Shown: positions 11,301 to 25,849, numbered from the stretch's first letter. The stretch: 64,000 nucleotides of DNA from Dipetalonema caudispina (GCA_013365325.1 JABVXV010000003.1:682001-746000), one strand, 5' to 3'. Numbers and translations are program-made. Notes: a model not told the origin generated them from the sequence alone.

Positions 11301-14300
11301 GCCATATAATCTGTTTACATATCGCAGAAATGATACTTTCTTGCTTGCTTTCACGTCTCTGTTAGATTGCGCAAACCAATGATTATGTCAAATCATTTCA
11401 GTTAGAGCAAATGGTAACAATTACTGTACGGGTGGTTGATTACTCATAAACAATCTCGTCAGGTCAAAGTTCTCTTAGCTAACTGCTCTCAGGAAATAAT
11501 CTTCAATGCAAGTAACCAGCATCCATCTACAAATGAATGCTCTAAGATGGATTACTGATCAAATTCCCATCTTTCAGCACTTCACAATTCTTTGCTTCAT
11601 CATGCAAATCCATAAAGTCGTAATAATGAGAAGATGCTTTTTTTTTTGATTTAAAAAGAGAACAATGATAATAGACTAGTCGTTAAGTTTGTCCCTTTGT
11701 GATTCGCTAATATATTTGTTTAAAAAGAAAAAAATTCTCACAAAAATTTAAAGTGCATCAAAAATTCGTTTCTCTCGACTCACTTACAATTTTCACATAT
11801 CAATCAAGAAACTAATAGCGTATTCTTTTCTGGCTGTAAAAATTTTTCCTCTTTTCATTTCTCTATAATTATCACTTCCAATGATTTGTTGAATTACTGT
11901 TGGAATATATATAAATGTAGAAGAATATAAATTAGTAAATAATTGACTAGTTGAATTTAAAATCAATCAGTATTTAATTAAGGGATGGATAAACATCTGT
12001 GTTCAGTAAAAACAGTGTAATATCAGCTGCGGTTTGATAAATGCTGCTCAAAGGTTAAAATGTTTACAATTTCTTTGATCATAACAATGAAAGTGACAGA
12101 CAACAGTTAAAACTTTGATAGTTGAACTGATGCACCATTTCTTATAGTCTATATAGTTCAGAGTGACCTTTGAGTAGACTTTTAGAATATCCAATTATTT
12201 CACGGTATCTGATACAATTACAACTGTAATACTTTACTTAAAAACAATAAAATCTCTTTGGTACTCAAATTTTTTTTTTTGTAGGGTACCGAGCAAAACC
12301 CCATACCTCCAAGATTTCTTGTTTCGATCAACCCATACCGATTGTACAGGTATCAAAGCTATACTTATAAAGCAGATATTGATGGAACATTGTGACAGAA
12401 TAACCGGTATCATTCAGTTTACTTGAATTAGAGCAGTTCCACTTGTATCCAGTAGTAGATCACGACGGGATAATTTGTAATTTGAGAAATAATTATCAGA
12501 CAGTATTACATAATGAGATATGGAACCGTTTATTGAGTGAACAGTTATGGACCGTAAGATATAAGAAAACTTGCCCAATATTTCTGGACATTTTTTAGGT
12601 GGTCATTCATTGGTAGGGTCATTTGCCTATAGGTTTTTCAAATGCAAGAAGGGAAATCCAAGCAACTTTTCCGTGAATCCACCAATCGAAAACTTGCTAT
12701 TTACCCTCGTGGAATTACATCTCCTCCAAAGATTATTATTCTAAAATTTCCTTAATAATATTTTGCTGATCAACAGTTAGACAACCATAAAAAGAACGGC
12801 TACACACATATTTCTGCTTTCTCAAGTATCTTCAGGATCCGAACTAACTCTTCGAGAAATCTCATATTTCCAATTTCTTCGATACTTGCTGTCATTTGTA
12901 TGGTAGCTCTTTTCAATTATCATCCATACTTCTACATATAAAATATATGACAGTTTAAATTTTCATGTTGAATAAATGAAGAGCAATTAAGAAAAATGGC
13001 AATATTCAAGAAATATAAGAGACTCGGTTCAGTGTTTCCAAGAAAATATTGGGAAGTTGTTTCAAATTTCTCATCAGCCTATTCAGCTTATTACAGTATG
13101 TTTTATAATAACACCCCTAGCAATTATGAAATATGATATTTGACCCAAATGTGGAATGAATATTCATGTGAGCTATGCAAATAGATTGTTTAGTTGCTAG
13201 GCTTCCTAGGCTACTAATCAGCAAGTTAAGTTACTTAACAAAAAATAAATCACTTCAGTAAAATATACGACATATTATAAGACATCAGAGAATGGAAGAA
13301 TTGGCAGAAAGTGATAAATTGTGTTAATTAATGTTTTAAAGAATTCTAGCTCTAAAAAAAATTCTGTTCCAAAAGTTTTTTTGGTATGAAAAAACTGAAA
13401 ATAGGGAAGAAAGGCTCTTTCCTGTCCTCAACCGTCCATCCATCCTTCATTCCTAATATGATGAAAACTTGTTCTTCGCCTCACCCCTTCACATCAACAC
13501 ACATAATCGAAAGATATGAATGTCCACCATCAGCGCATGCAGGACCAGATTTCTCCTTCCACTAAAAATGGACATTTAAACTGTCACGAAGAACGGAAAA
13601 TTTGCATTTTTAACAAGAATTTTATGAATTTCAACAAGTTCTACATCAGCTAGTGCTATTAACGACGTATCTTCACCACAAACTTAAGCAGTTTAATAAA
13701 TACTACTAGCATGTCTCTATCCATTTTTCAGTAACCTTATATTTGTCAGCTCTAAAATCAGTCAAACTTCGAACCATTCTTCTAATTCCTTATTCCCATG
13801 ACAATTAATAAAATTCAAAGTAGAAAACCAGAAATGAGGATTGATGAATCCAAAAAAGCAATAATGTTCTTTCAAAAAACCAGGTTCAACATCTATAAAT
13901 ACCATCACTTTATACTTTACACCGTTCAAGATAACCGAGAATTACTCCTTTCTACTATTCTTCATACTACAAAACTGACCCAAACATGGGTTTGCTTAAG
14001 GGGTCAAATCAACTCGATGTCAGAAAAGCAATATATTAGCTGTAGCACTCGAGTGGAAATGACCTTGGAAAATACTTGTGAGATAACCTTTTTCTCCCCT
14101 ACTTCCAAGCTGTTTTCTCCGTAACAATGATTTCATGCGCGCAGAAGTTCATTTACACCATCTAAGAATTCGAATCCTGTAGGAACCTCCCGCTGCTATA
14201 TTGCATATACCTTTTCTACTATGCCGATGGGATAGCAACGAGACTGAAACCACTTTCTAAAAGTTTTAAAAAAATTTTCTGGATTCCTTCCGATATTTAA

Positions 14301-16193
14301 CACATCAACAAATTTATTTTGCTACATCGAAGCCTCATGAAAGCAGCAGTAACTTTACCACTGCATCTCTTCTAACGATACATGTGCACATCTGACCCTT
14401 AAATTCGAGTTAAAATCTTCAGAGAACATTTATCGTGAAACAGAGTTAAACGAATAACGAAATTAATAAGTAGTAGCTGCTTCCACATACAATCAACTTT
14501 TCTCTCCTTACACTACTTCTTGATATCTTTGAGTCCTGCACGTTTATTATTTCCGGTAAGTTTTATTCGAAATTCTATCAGTATATCGAAAAAAATGCTA
14601 ACAACACAGTAACGAATGACAGGAAACGGAAAATATAAGTGGTCACAACAAATGCTATATAGTGTAAATCGTACATGTTCATGTTAAAAAAAAAAAAAAA
14701 AAAAGAAAAAAGAAATTTTCATGATCTGTGAGCTCAAACAATCTCTCCTAATTTATCCCGCACCAACTTCCCAACAATAAGAAGGGAAAACTACGACGAA
14801 AACCGAATGGTACACAACCCAGATGACTTCTATCAAATTCTCACGAACGGAAAAAGAAGCACTGTGAGCCATATTTTAATTTAAATCACGTAAATTATTA
14901 TTAAACTTAAAGAGAGCAAGATGATAAATGATAAGATTGATCTATTCAACAACATAATAACAACATTTTACGACACAAGAAAAATAAGTATAAGAACGAA
15001 TTGAATGAATGAATAAATGAATGAAATTAGAGGAGAAACACAATATTAAAATGCTCTTCGACACTTGGTGCATCAGCTATAAATTATCATTATAGCAATA
15101 CAAAAAGCTTATCCAACAGTGATATGTTATCAGTCCTTCTTTTAAATTAACATCTTTTTGTTGTAATAATCGAATATGCTAAATTTGCAAATGGTGCAGT
15201 AATGAGGATGATGGTAAGCTTATTCAGCAGTTGATGAAATTGTCACAAATGTCGAATCATGCACAAAGCGGCACATACAATGAGATGATAATACTTGTAT
15301 CTGTTAAACAAAGCGTGCGAATATACCGGATTTGTAGTACAGAAATACAGTAATCGACGGATGATTGACTATTTAATGCAACTACCGAATTACGCAATGT
15401 GTACATTTTCGAAACACTTCTAATAAAAACTGTAAAGAATTGCAAAAAATTTAAAAACCCGGTAGACCCACGACTTCTCTTGTTACAGAGGAATTGATCG
15501 ATCAACTGTTTAAAAAATAGACAGATGCATGCACAAACAGAGAATTGAATTTTTGCTTTTAAATTAAACTACAAAAAGTAACTTCTGAAAAATTATTCAT
15601 GCTTACAGCATCATTTCTAATCGTTTCCGGAAAGTTTCTAAGCTTGCTCAGAAATACACAGTGAATATTGGATGGATAACACACGGAAAAGATTTATTTT
15701 TAAAAAAATTAACAAAGATTTCTTTTAAAAAACATGACTGAAAATGTAAATGACCATAGTTAGGATTGTACACTGAAGCATCAAGCGATGCTAGAAGAAT
15801 GCGAAATTACTTAGAAACAGTCAAAAAGAAAAATAATTATATGAGGTCAGAGTAAATTATGCAACGATGACGACGGTAATATAAAGACAAAAAAGTACAG
15901 TAGGTCAGCTGGCGAGAATAACTGCTAAAGAGCCAAATGAAACTTGAAAACTGTTTGTCAGTCTGGTTAGATTACTCCACTATTCTCATCTGATATAGGC
16001 TTGTTGACATTCGAGTTTACACATTATCATCTTCTGATAAGCAATAGGTGTCAAGAGTTTAAACCACCACAATAAAAATTATCCTCCAACATCTTCCTTT
16101 CTTTCTCCTTACCGAGTATTTTGGAGACAAGGTTTAGAACTTCTACTTCTCGAAGTCCGAGATTTCAAGAAAACTTCAACAAATTTACTTTCT
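8365..16193. other. intergenic, no supported gene
   Basis: AT-rich, with only short open frames. A purine-rich tract lies at about 8630-8695 and an A-run at 14686-14704. The longest frame (plus strand, 13798-14124, 108 codons) has no recognisable motif or splice context. The part nearest 16193 is expected to hold the 3' UTR of the Sox gene. No tRNA or other RNA gene was recognised. Confidence 0.5.
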
Positions 16194-19100
16194 TTACATG
16201 CGATTGCAGTAAGTATCATAATTTGTTGGTGTTCGCGTAAGTTGATGATTTGTATTCGTTGATGCCGCAGTCCATAAATCTGTATTGACCGGTGCTCCCC
16301 ACATACCGCTCATTGCGGCTGGAAACTGAAAGTCACTGATCGATGGTAGAAGCTCTGTATCAGGCTGGGATTGATTTGGATCATCTGATGGTTGTGGCGG
16401 TGGCACAGATGGTTGTTGGGCTGAACCGCTTGAGATGAATGGATCAGAGCTAGTGCTGGGTCCACTTGACGGATAATAAGACATGGAGCAAACAGGTGAA
16501 CGTACATTAATTACATGAGTGATTATGGGCACTGAGCTGGCAGTTGTTTCCGCGTCAACGGCTGTTCCTGCGCTTCCATACCCACTACTCGACCCGCTTG
16601 ACATTGAACGCAGCTCATCCTCAAATTAAATTAGCATTACTTTGAAATTTCTGATCATGATGAAATGTATGTGCTAAATTTATTGAAATGACACAATGAC
16701 TGTAACAGCAATAAAATTTATGTTACCATAGCTAACCTCAGAAAATCAATCAATAATAATTACATCATAAAATCCCATTAAAAGACAGACGGAGACAAGT
16801 AACACACTTCATTAAGATAATTACCGGATAATTCTCATGTCAAGATTAAGCAGGAAATCTTATGAATGACACCTTGGAGAATCCATACCTGGTCAGCGAT
16901 TACTGCATTGTTGTTCGGAATGGCAATTGGTGATTGCTTAGTTGATGGCTGCTGATAGTACGCAGAGATCTGCTGTTGCTGCTGCTGCTGCTGATGATGC
17001 ATCATCGATGATGTACTACCGTTGCTAGTGCTGTAGGAAGTACTCACATCACCCACATGGTTCTGCAAATGGACCATTTTAATTAACACAAGAGTTTTCA
17101 GTAAGTTTAAAAAATTGATATTTCAGATTCTTTCTGGAACACCTAAATTTACCGAAAGTTTAAAGTGTTTCTTAAGAAACATTCCACTTATCTCCAAAAT
17201 GTACGATTTCTAAGTGAATTACAGGGTAAAATTAACCATTTTTGTACAAGGAATCAACAGATGTTGTGATGGCACATTGGCTGTTGAACACGAATACATT
17301 GAAGTGGTAGAATGCTGTGTTGATGTATAAAAATCATCGTAAAAGCCGCTTTCCGGAGTCATTGGTGTACCGACAAAATTATTCGGTGATGGAAATGGTT
17401 GTTGGAATAATCCTTCCTACAATTGAACGGATAAATCTTACTCAATTATTTACAAACGGGATCAGTATATATTTCTGCAAAGCTCGTAAATAAATTCAGA
17501 GTATTCAACTTCATTTTCGTTCTAGCAATATTGCAATACACCAAACACTGCATATGACTATGAACTGTGGACTTGTTTTCAAAACTTAAAATTACACGGA
17601 TCTTTCAAAATAGGAATAGCGAAAAGCCAGATGCATTCAGAAAAAAAAAAGAAATTCAACTAATTGACATTTTACCGAATGAATCATTTCGAATAAATTA
17701 CTGCATATTCAGAAACGAAGACGATACCTATTAAAAGTTAAGAAACTACATCAACTTTATATCAACCAAAAAACTCATTAAATAATGCAGTACCAAAACA
17801 AGTGCACATTATTCATTCCAATTATTTCAATGCCATGTTTATACTTTCAGACAAAGAATTATTCAAATGTACCTGTTTTATGGCAACATTTGCAAGTGGC
17901 GATGTCTTCAGATCATTAGTGGCCGAATTCAGATAACGAATACCATCATGGTCAATCTTCATCGATTTACCAGAAAAGGGTAGGTGGTGATGGGTTTCGC
18001 TTTGACCATTCACTGACAAACCAAGTATGCTGCAATGTTTTTGAAGAATACAAAGTATAAATTTAATAATGCAAAAGAAAACTGAAGAGAAAATATATTT
18101 TCTATAGTATACCCAAACGAGCCTTTCCTGAATTATAACAACCGTACAGAAGTGAATGAATTACAGGGAACACTTACTTCGGTGTTCCTTGTAATCCATC
18201 CATTTCTGTACGGTTATTTTGAAGAAAAAATTCCAAAATTGGATCTACCGTTTGTGTGTCTTCGGTCGACCAGCACCAGTAACCGATGAAGTAATGCTAT
18301 TTTGTCGCATCGCCTGACCGGGCACATGACAAGAATTACTTGCAGAAACAGCGACTTGTCCATCCGCACCCTTTTTCGGCTTCTTTCGTGGTTTGTACTT
18401 GTAATCCGGATATTCTTTCATGTGCATTACACGTAATCGTTCTGCTTCCGCAATGTATGGTGCTTTCTCACTATCCGATAGTTGACGCCATTGTAAGCCA
18501 AGCTAAAAAAAAAAGGGCATAACATTGCTTTAAATTTAATATTTCTAAACTATGCTCAACACGAAAACAGTAAATCGAATAAAATGTCAAACCCTTTTGC
18601 TGATTTCCGCATTGTGCATATCCGGTGAGGTTTCGCAAATTTTCCGACGTTCCATTTGTGACCAAACCATGAAAGCATTCATTGGCCGTTTGATATGATT
18701 GCTCGATTTTTTGCAATTTGTTGCATCCGTATAAGGAGTGGAACTGTTTTTAGCAACCTGTATTTGAAATTAATCCATAACAATCATTCGCTAATACGTT
18801 GGAGTAAAAAGTAAACGATTCCAGAGATCAAAACATATTCAATAATACTATTCGTATCATTAGGGAAGATCAAGTGCTGGAGAAATACGTTATGGAAATA
18901 TTTGCATTTTGAAAGGAAATTTTTGCAAAAAATCCAAGTAAATAAAATCAAGAAATTAGGGAGAAAATGAGGATTTTTTGTTGGAAGAAGTGTATACCTC
19001 ATAAGAGCAAACCTTCAATGAGCCAAAATGTTCGGTAGGATCCCAACCATTTGATGTGGATGTTGTAACCGAGGAATAGTGTTGCTGAGACTGTTGGTGG

Positions 19101-19748
19101 TGCATATCCAGCTGAAAATGTTGTCCCAATTTGACTAATTCCATCGGCGACAAATTCTGAAAAGACCGAATCCGAAGTTCCCAAGTTAATCCTCAAATCC
19201 AAACCTATTCTTAAGTTGATTACACCAACAACCATTTAATGAACCACATGATCACTGAAAAATTCAAATTGTGATGAGTCAGTATACTTCTTTACAATTA
19301 TCGGACAGACATTCCCCAAATATATACGGCCAACTATGACAAAAAGTCCCTCTGAAAAAGTAATCAGAAATTTCGAGAATAGACAAAAGAAGGGAATAGA
19401 AAATGGATAAATTCGCTTGAATTTTGTAATTTAAAAATATTTAACATACACCTAAAACATAAATATGGATGAAATTAGTAGTACATTTAGTCTAAATTAC
19501 AACTTATACACAGTTAATAGGTAGTAGTAACAGTGGTTAGATCTAAAAGAATGAGGGAACAACGAAGATTTGGTAAGAACCAAGTAATATGGAGCTATGA
19601 AATTGTGAATAGCAAATAGTATGAAAAACTGAAAGCTTACCTGCAAGTGATTTGTTTGATCTTGTGAGTTGAGATCCACTTCAGTTTTAATAGGTAAAAA
19701 TGATACCGTAGATGAAGGCTTATCCATGACCAAGCTACCAGATGACAT
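16194..19748 (-). CDS. sem-2: SoxC-family HMG-box transcription factor (sem-2 orthologue)
   Basis: Eight exons joined in one frame: 19641-19748, 19013-19156, 18593-18757, 18249-18502, 17873-18029, 17237-17416, 16889-17062 and 16194-16619, giving about 535 aa. The HMG box spans residues 105-183 across two exons. It has [19 protein letters not shown], then [14 protein letters not shown], and a basic end [15 protein letters not shown]. This matches the SoxC group (vertebrate SOX4/11, fly Sox14); the SoxC gene of C. elegans is sem-2, which acts in sex-myoblast fate and development. The HMG box binds and bends DNA in the minor groove. Outside the box the protein is Ser/Thr/Pro/Gln-rich with an eight-Gln run at about 360-367, as expected for an activation region. 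The last exon ends NYDTYCNRM and I see no vertebrate-type SoxC C-terminal motif. Exon 2 has a second in-frame donor (end 18998) adding five codons. The ATG follows an acceptor-like site. Confidence 0.9.
18140..18215. repeat. 34-bp inverted repeat enclosing an exon-like segment, inside a sem-2 intron
   Basis: Arms at 18140-18173 and 18182-18215 match at 30 of 34 positions around an 8-nt loop; all four differences are A/G transitions, so on each strand two are G-U pairs. On the minus (gene) strand the 5' arm holds ACCGTACAG followed by a 28-nt segment (18178-18205) that ends GAA before GTAAGTG, so a 3' site, a mini-exon and a good donor sit in the stem and loop. Skipping it joins the flanking Sox exons in frame. 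Including it shifts the frame and meets a stop in the next exon. Confidence 0.8.
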
Positions 19749-19764
19749 GATCGCTTTTCTACAG
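19749..19764 (-). promoter_or_regulatory. acceptor-like site upstream of sem-2 start codon
   Basis: Minus-strand CCTGTAG precedes a 10-base leader and the ATG at 19746-19748. It could be a spliced-leader addition site or the acceptor of a 5' UTR exon further upstream. Confidence 0.4.
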
Positions 19765-20550
19765 GATTCAAGCCAAATAGTACTATATATAGTAATCAGT
19801 AATGAGACAGAAATATCCCACTTACGCTCTCCAAAGCGTAAATATACTCTTAGAGAATATTACGTGAATAATCAAAAAATTCAAAGCTGCAATAAAATAA
19901 TGCATTAATTAAATTTGACATTAACATGCAATCAGCACGGCGAGAAAACGTTAACCGCTGATCTATGACATCCCATGGACACATAAGCATTTCACCGTAA
20001 TGCAAATTAGTGATGGTCACTCACTATTACCTTTCCAATAAGCTAACAATACAACGGGAATTCAACAACTTCAAATTACTGTCAATTAAGCGGTACTGTC
20101 ACAGTCCGAAATGTGATGGGTTGGAAGAAAAAGTGAAGCCATAATGGGAATACTCCTTGAAAGAGCAAACTTCTAAAGAAGAGGACAAAGCAAGGAGTGG
20201 ATAACTTGACCTCTATCCAATTATGATGAAATAGCTGAAGTGATAAAGCAAGACTTGGCTTATTTGCATCACTGTTTGGTTCCCTCAAGTGAGAGCAGCC
20301 TGTGAATAGAACGGAAAATGACAAAATGATTTGGCTATCATAAATACCTATAAGAATTAATTTCAACTGATATCAATAAAAATAAGATGGAAGAAATGAT
20401 AAAATTAAGGGCACTTTCCAGATAATATGATTACACTCCTAATGTAAATTTAATTAACAGTATCAATCCTACTATTTATTAATAATTCACATTTAGATCA
20501 TTTTGAAGTTCTCTATGTAGGATTTCTTGACATTCAGAAAAACTTTTCCT

Positions 20551-20590
20551 TTAAATTACAGTTGAATGATAACTTCCAATTGTAATTTAA
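20551..20590. repeat. imperfect hairpin
   Basis: Arms 20551-20564 and 20577-20590 pair over 14 bp with one transition (a G-U pair on the plus strand) around a 12-nt loop. Confidence 0.75.
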
Positions 20591-23500
20591 ATCATAGCAG
20601 AATGAATCCCGAATACATGCAACAGAAAAATGCAACATTTCAAGGATATATAAGTGGGACTAAAACCGATGACTACTGCTTGAGTGACCCTAAAAGATGA
20701 TGACCGGTACGTAGTGTGTTATCAGAAGGCATCAATAAATGATAATGAAGCATCGATTCGGTTGAATCATATCCTCCTCTCTTAAATTTTGAATTGATGA
20801 ATGATGTAGGCAGTACTTGCGATATAACTGACACTGTGACAACAAAGGTTGTGCTTGAGGATGAAAAAAATCGCCGATCACAGAATATGTGTTAAAGAAA
20901 GAACCAAATGAAAAATGCAACAGGACGCTGTAAATCATAATCCGGAAAAAGGTAAGGAGAGGGACGGAAAAAGATGTAAAGGGTTACCACTAAAAGCTGT
21001 GACCTCCATAAGCTCTTGGATTTATATTCATTCTAACCTATGAAATTGGGTTGACATAAAAGTTGTTTTAGCGTAAGTTCACGTCAGTATTATCCGTTTT
21101 ACAAATCAAAAAGATACAGTTTCTTCTTGACTGCAAGAAATTCTAAATATCATAAAACTTAGTTCCATGCATATTAGTGAATTAAGATGTCGTGGAACTA
21201 ATTTACTGATCGTTGAGCATTTTAAAAAGATAACTTTGACCAGGAAACTTAAAGGCTTTGCTTTTAATTACTAAGGAATTTCTGCTATGAAATAAAGCGT
21301 CTAATGATGAACAAATGTATTCACTCTCTATTCTTCCATTTCTCCTATAATATTTCTCAAATTTTACTTGAAAGTCTGGAAAGTGTAGAAATTTCTGAAA
21401 CAAGTTACTGGTGAAACGAGTTATTACCCTGATCGTAGAAGATTCATGCACAATGTGACATCAGAAATTGAAACACTTAGAAAACATTTTTGAAGCATAA
21501 ACGTACTTGTAGTACCACCTTAACAAAACAATGGTTCCAAGGAGCATATTATCACCAACCAAATGATCAGACTGTTTAACAGCATGAACCATGACCTTTA
21601 ATACTGTCCATCACAATCTTAAGCGGGAAGAAATGAAGAAACAAAAGAGACGAAATCAGAAAAGTCCGCTGTAGCGTACATAAGAGCGTAAGGATAGATT
21701 AGAAGCAGTACGATTTGATCTGATCAGTTGTTGCCGTTGCTATCCTTTGGTAAATCATTCAATTAAAGTGGTAGCGTAAAAACGAGATTTCACAACATTG
21801 TAGCATGCAAGATGGTGATGAAAATGACCGAAGGTATGCTCAGAAGATATAATAGTATGCATAGAAGCACAGGCACACTACAAACATTCGTGATAATTAA
21901 TGAAAAACAAGATTTTAGTGATGACAGACGGGACACACATATCGCAAGTTGTGGATCGAAATCGAGATTCGTTTCGATTTCAGACAGCTTCTTCACTGGA
22001 GGGAAACATCTTTCAATGAAATGAACAAATCATTTCCGAAATATGACCGAAAGATAATGGAAAAAAAGAGGAAGCTTGAATTTATTAAATTTACCTCTCC
22101 AATATATCTTATCATAAAAAAGTAGCTACAAATAAATGCTGAATATAACTGAGTCATTCAAATCTTGCGTTCTTCAATGAAACCATTGAGTTCCTTTTAC
22201 AGGAAGAAATTTAGAATTCATAAAATTCAAAAGACATAAATTCAGTGACACCTTCATATAATACAAAATAAATCAGCTATTAAAACTTTAAGTGTTAACT
22301 TATCCATGTCACAGCTAAAAACTAACATTTTCCTCAGTGCCTCAAACTGGATAGGGTTCACAAAGGTCAGAGGATAAATAAGACAGATTCTCCATTAATT
22401 CCATTTTCATTTGCAATAACACTTCAACGTCAGTGACACATGAAGCATTCTATCAAGTAACCAACCGCCAGTTATGCAGGGAAAAATCGCTCTGCGAAGT
22501 ACGTTTGTTTAAAAACAAAAATGAACTCCTCCCTTCGAGAGCAGTGGAAATAGCGGGACAGGATAGAACATGTCCTAAAAAGTGGTCCGAAACTAAACAA
22601 CGTCCAGAAGCTACCGATAAAATGAGCAATATCGAATAAACCTGATTGTTGCCTATCGCTGATCACTTCCAATGGTCACTTATAAGATCCTAAAAACAAG
22701 TTCTTGAAACTACCACATCGAAAAACGATAACTCTAAGGATAGACTAATATCAGTGCCATTTCAGGTCATTTGCTACTCAATAATTTCAAAATTTCGAAT
22801 CTTTTCAATCTCGACAACTACTACGACCGGTTTATCCCCACATGGAAACCTGTGCGATATTCAAATTCAGCATTCCTTACCAATTAAAAAAGCCAGTTGA
22901 ATTTGAATGTTAGAAGTTTATGAATTTAGGAAAAGGAGGATGGATAATAGAAATAGTAAAATATGCAGCATTAATCACATTAATCTGAATAAATCATTTT
23001 TCAACAGACAGGAGAAAGAATCATGCAATCAAAAGCGTTCCGTACTTCCAATAATGAGCATAACAACAGTTAGTACGCTGGGTTAACCTTCATTTTTATT
23101 TCATGCCATTCAAACTCTCTAATTTTACATATATCAGAGATTTTTAAATTGTTATCAGTAATCATCATAGACAAAATAACCTTCTCTTACATATATTAAC
23201 AAATATTAGAAATTGTAGCAAGCAGCAATCCTAAAATACTCTCATCATGTTTTCCAAATGATAGCGATCGCTGCAACGAAATGTTCGAATAAAAAACGTC
23301 GAAATATTCTAAGATTTCACCTGATGTAAAAAGTACTAAAAGCACCACATGAATATTGGACCAAAAAGTAAATACTCAACAGCTCTTAGCTCTTGGATGA
23401 ACTTACAACGTAGGAAAATTATGCTAATTAGAAAATCTAATGTATAAACTGATTCAATTTCTTGAGGCTGAGAAAATGGTTCGTTCAATAGATCCTGTCT

Positions 23501-25170
23501 GTCTTAAACAGCTGTCATTAAAGTCTACGAAAACTCATACTAAAGCAATACTTCGGCAAATATGCAAGTTTACAATGTAACGGTATCATAACGATCTCTA
23601 GCATGAGATGACAAATAATCCTACTGATTCAACAAAACGAAACCAAACCACAACCAGAAATATGTGAGTAAAAGAAACCGACGAGTGCAGATGTAGTTGA
23701 GATGTTGGCACAAACAAGCACTTTTTGCATTCAGACATGTGAAAAATACGGCGGAAAACGTTGTTTGAGTTAAGGCAAAGAATGGTTTCTATTGCCTCAG
23801 GCAGAGTAAGTAACCATTGCTGTCACTATCATTCCTGCACTGGTCATCATCATCATCATCATCATTATCCGACAAATGAGCTATAATAATTATCGTCTCC
23901 ATAACCGTTATCATTATTATCATCTTCGCTATTAAGACCATCACTACGACTGATTACCCGCTACTGCAAGGAATCGAGATCTACCAGTCTTTACCATTAA
24001 TTTAACAGCAACAAACAAGTTTCCTTTTCCAGTTGTAATATAATGACCATAGTGAAATAGCGTGGTATGACCAAAAAATTAACAATCGCAGTAAATAGCG
24101 TTCAGTTTTAGGAATGATGAAATTAGAAGTTAGACAGATCTATTGCTACAGATGAGACACATTCTAACTGGCTGATGATATCTTCAAAATTAAATAAACA
24201 TTTCATTAATTATATTAACTATTTACAAACGTAAATTAAATATTACAGTAAACTACCCGTCTCAAGTTATGCTTTTTATTCAAATTTACTTAATAAAAAG
24301 CATTTATTTCTAAGAAAGTAAACACTTCGTACTATATCATATCAACACTGCTTGATATATATGGGCACGAACGTCTTCAAAGTTACATTACATGATGTTT
24401 ACATCGCTGAAATTTCAATCTCCCGCCATCCACCGCCGCGATCTCCTCTAAATACTGTCAACATTCAGGAAAAATTGGTTTAATAAAGTGTCATGGCACC
24501 ATGTCAGTACCAATTACATACTTCCACCATTTTCGGGAAGAAAAGACGGGATCGGTTCGATCTCAGTAGGGGGTACCTCGTCCAGCAACAGCATCCCACA
24601 GCGCAACAACGGCCACTAACCTCCTACCTCATACATCTTCAGCAGAAAATGAACCACCTTAATATGTCATCTAAAATAGGATCGCAATATCGAAATCCCT
24701 ATAACAAACAATTGTGTTATTAGATAAGCATTGGTACCAATATGAAGTACAAGTGTACACCATATGAATATCGAAAACATCTCAACGATTGCTTCAGAAG
24801 ACAAATTATATCAATAAATGAATGAAGTTTCCACTTGTCCAGAGAGGTTGTGGCTATCTCGATGGACGTTCTGTTCTCTCTAAAAAAAAAGAAAAAAAAA
24901 AAAAAGAATATATAGGGCAGAAAAAAATTGAACCTATACCGTGGCGTACTGAATACCATAGCAAAAAAAGTCTCATTTCTATCAAATAGTCATCGATTGG
25001 AACTTCAAGTAGTAAATTAGAATCAAACGATCGGACTAATTACTTTTTTATAGCAGTAATTAGCATAAAACAGGTTGTAAATAGTATAAAACCAAACATT
25101 TCATTATAAAATTGGAAAGAAATTCACAACGAAATAGAGTGTTGAAATAGAACATGTAAAGAAAAAATAA

Positions 25171-25225
25171 GTCTATAAAGAACTTCCGTTTATTCTGATA
25201 GCATAAACGGAAATTCTTTACAGAC
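25171..25225. repeat. 22-bp inverted repeat, miRNA-precursor-like size
   Basis: Arms 25171-25192 and 25204-25225 pair over 22 bp around an 11-nt loop. The two differences are transitions. As minus-strand RNA both become G-U pairs, giving an uninterrupted stem; as plus-strand RNA both would be A-C mismatches. The arm length equals a mature small RNA, but the stem does not extend further as most pre-miRNA stems do. Confidence 0.7.
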
Positions 25226-25849
25226 ATATCTGTAGCCTCAGAATCTTTTTCATCCATTCATCTAACTATACTCTATCGTATCAGGAGATGCAAGAAAATT
25301 TGGAGAAATTGACAAATGACCTCTTGTTGTAAATTGCGGTGTTTGAACGCTTCATAATTTCCAAAGCTTTCAAAGAGCATCCAGAATTCACAGCAACGTA
25401 AGAAGTACACATGAGATTCAATAAATCTGGCTCATTCTAGCCAATTGTCCAATAACTTAACCACGGGACAACAAAATCAGTTGATATAAAGAGCTTCTAT
25501 AGAAACTTCTCAGTGGAATTTCTCACCCCATATCATACGGAGATTTCTTGTTAAAAAAAACCCCGCCTTTCTGAATTCCACTGTTTGGTACATGAAAAAG
25601 CGCAATACGGATAAGTTTAATTGCCAAATTTCTACATGTATAGGAAGGAAGTTATTCATTAAACTAGCCATCAGGCAAGAGATAAGAGGAGTAACCGGAT
25701 AGAAGCAGAAATGAAAGATTGATATCTTCCTCTTAATGTGAATGTAGGTACTACTCTATACAAATCCCAGAAATCAACAGATAGGAACATTAAGTATATT
25801 ATAGCTAGGAAGGATTCTATTCCATTTGGTCCGTATTTCCCGGGAAATC

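Noticed and set aside
13798..14124. 108-codon plus-strand frame
   Set aside because: No recognisable domain, start context or splice partner; its length is within chance for the window.
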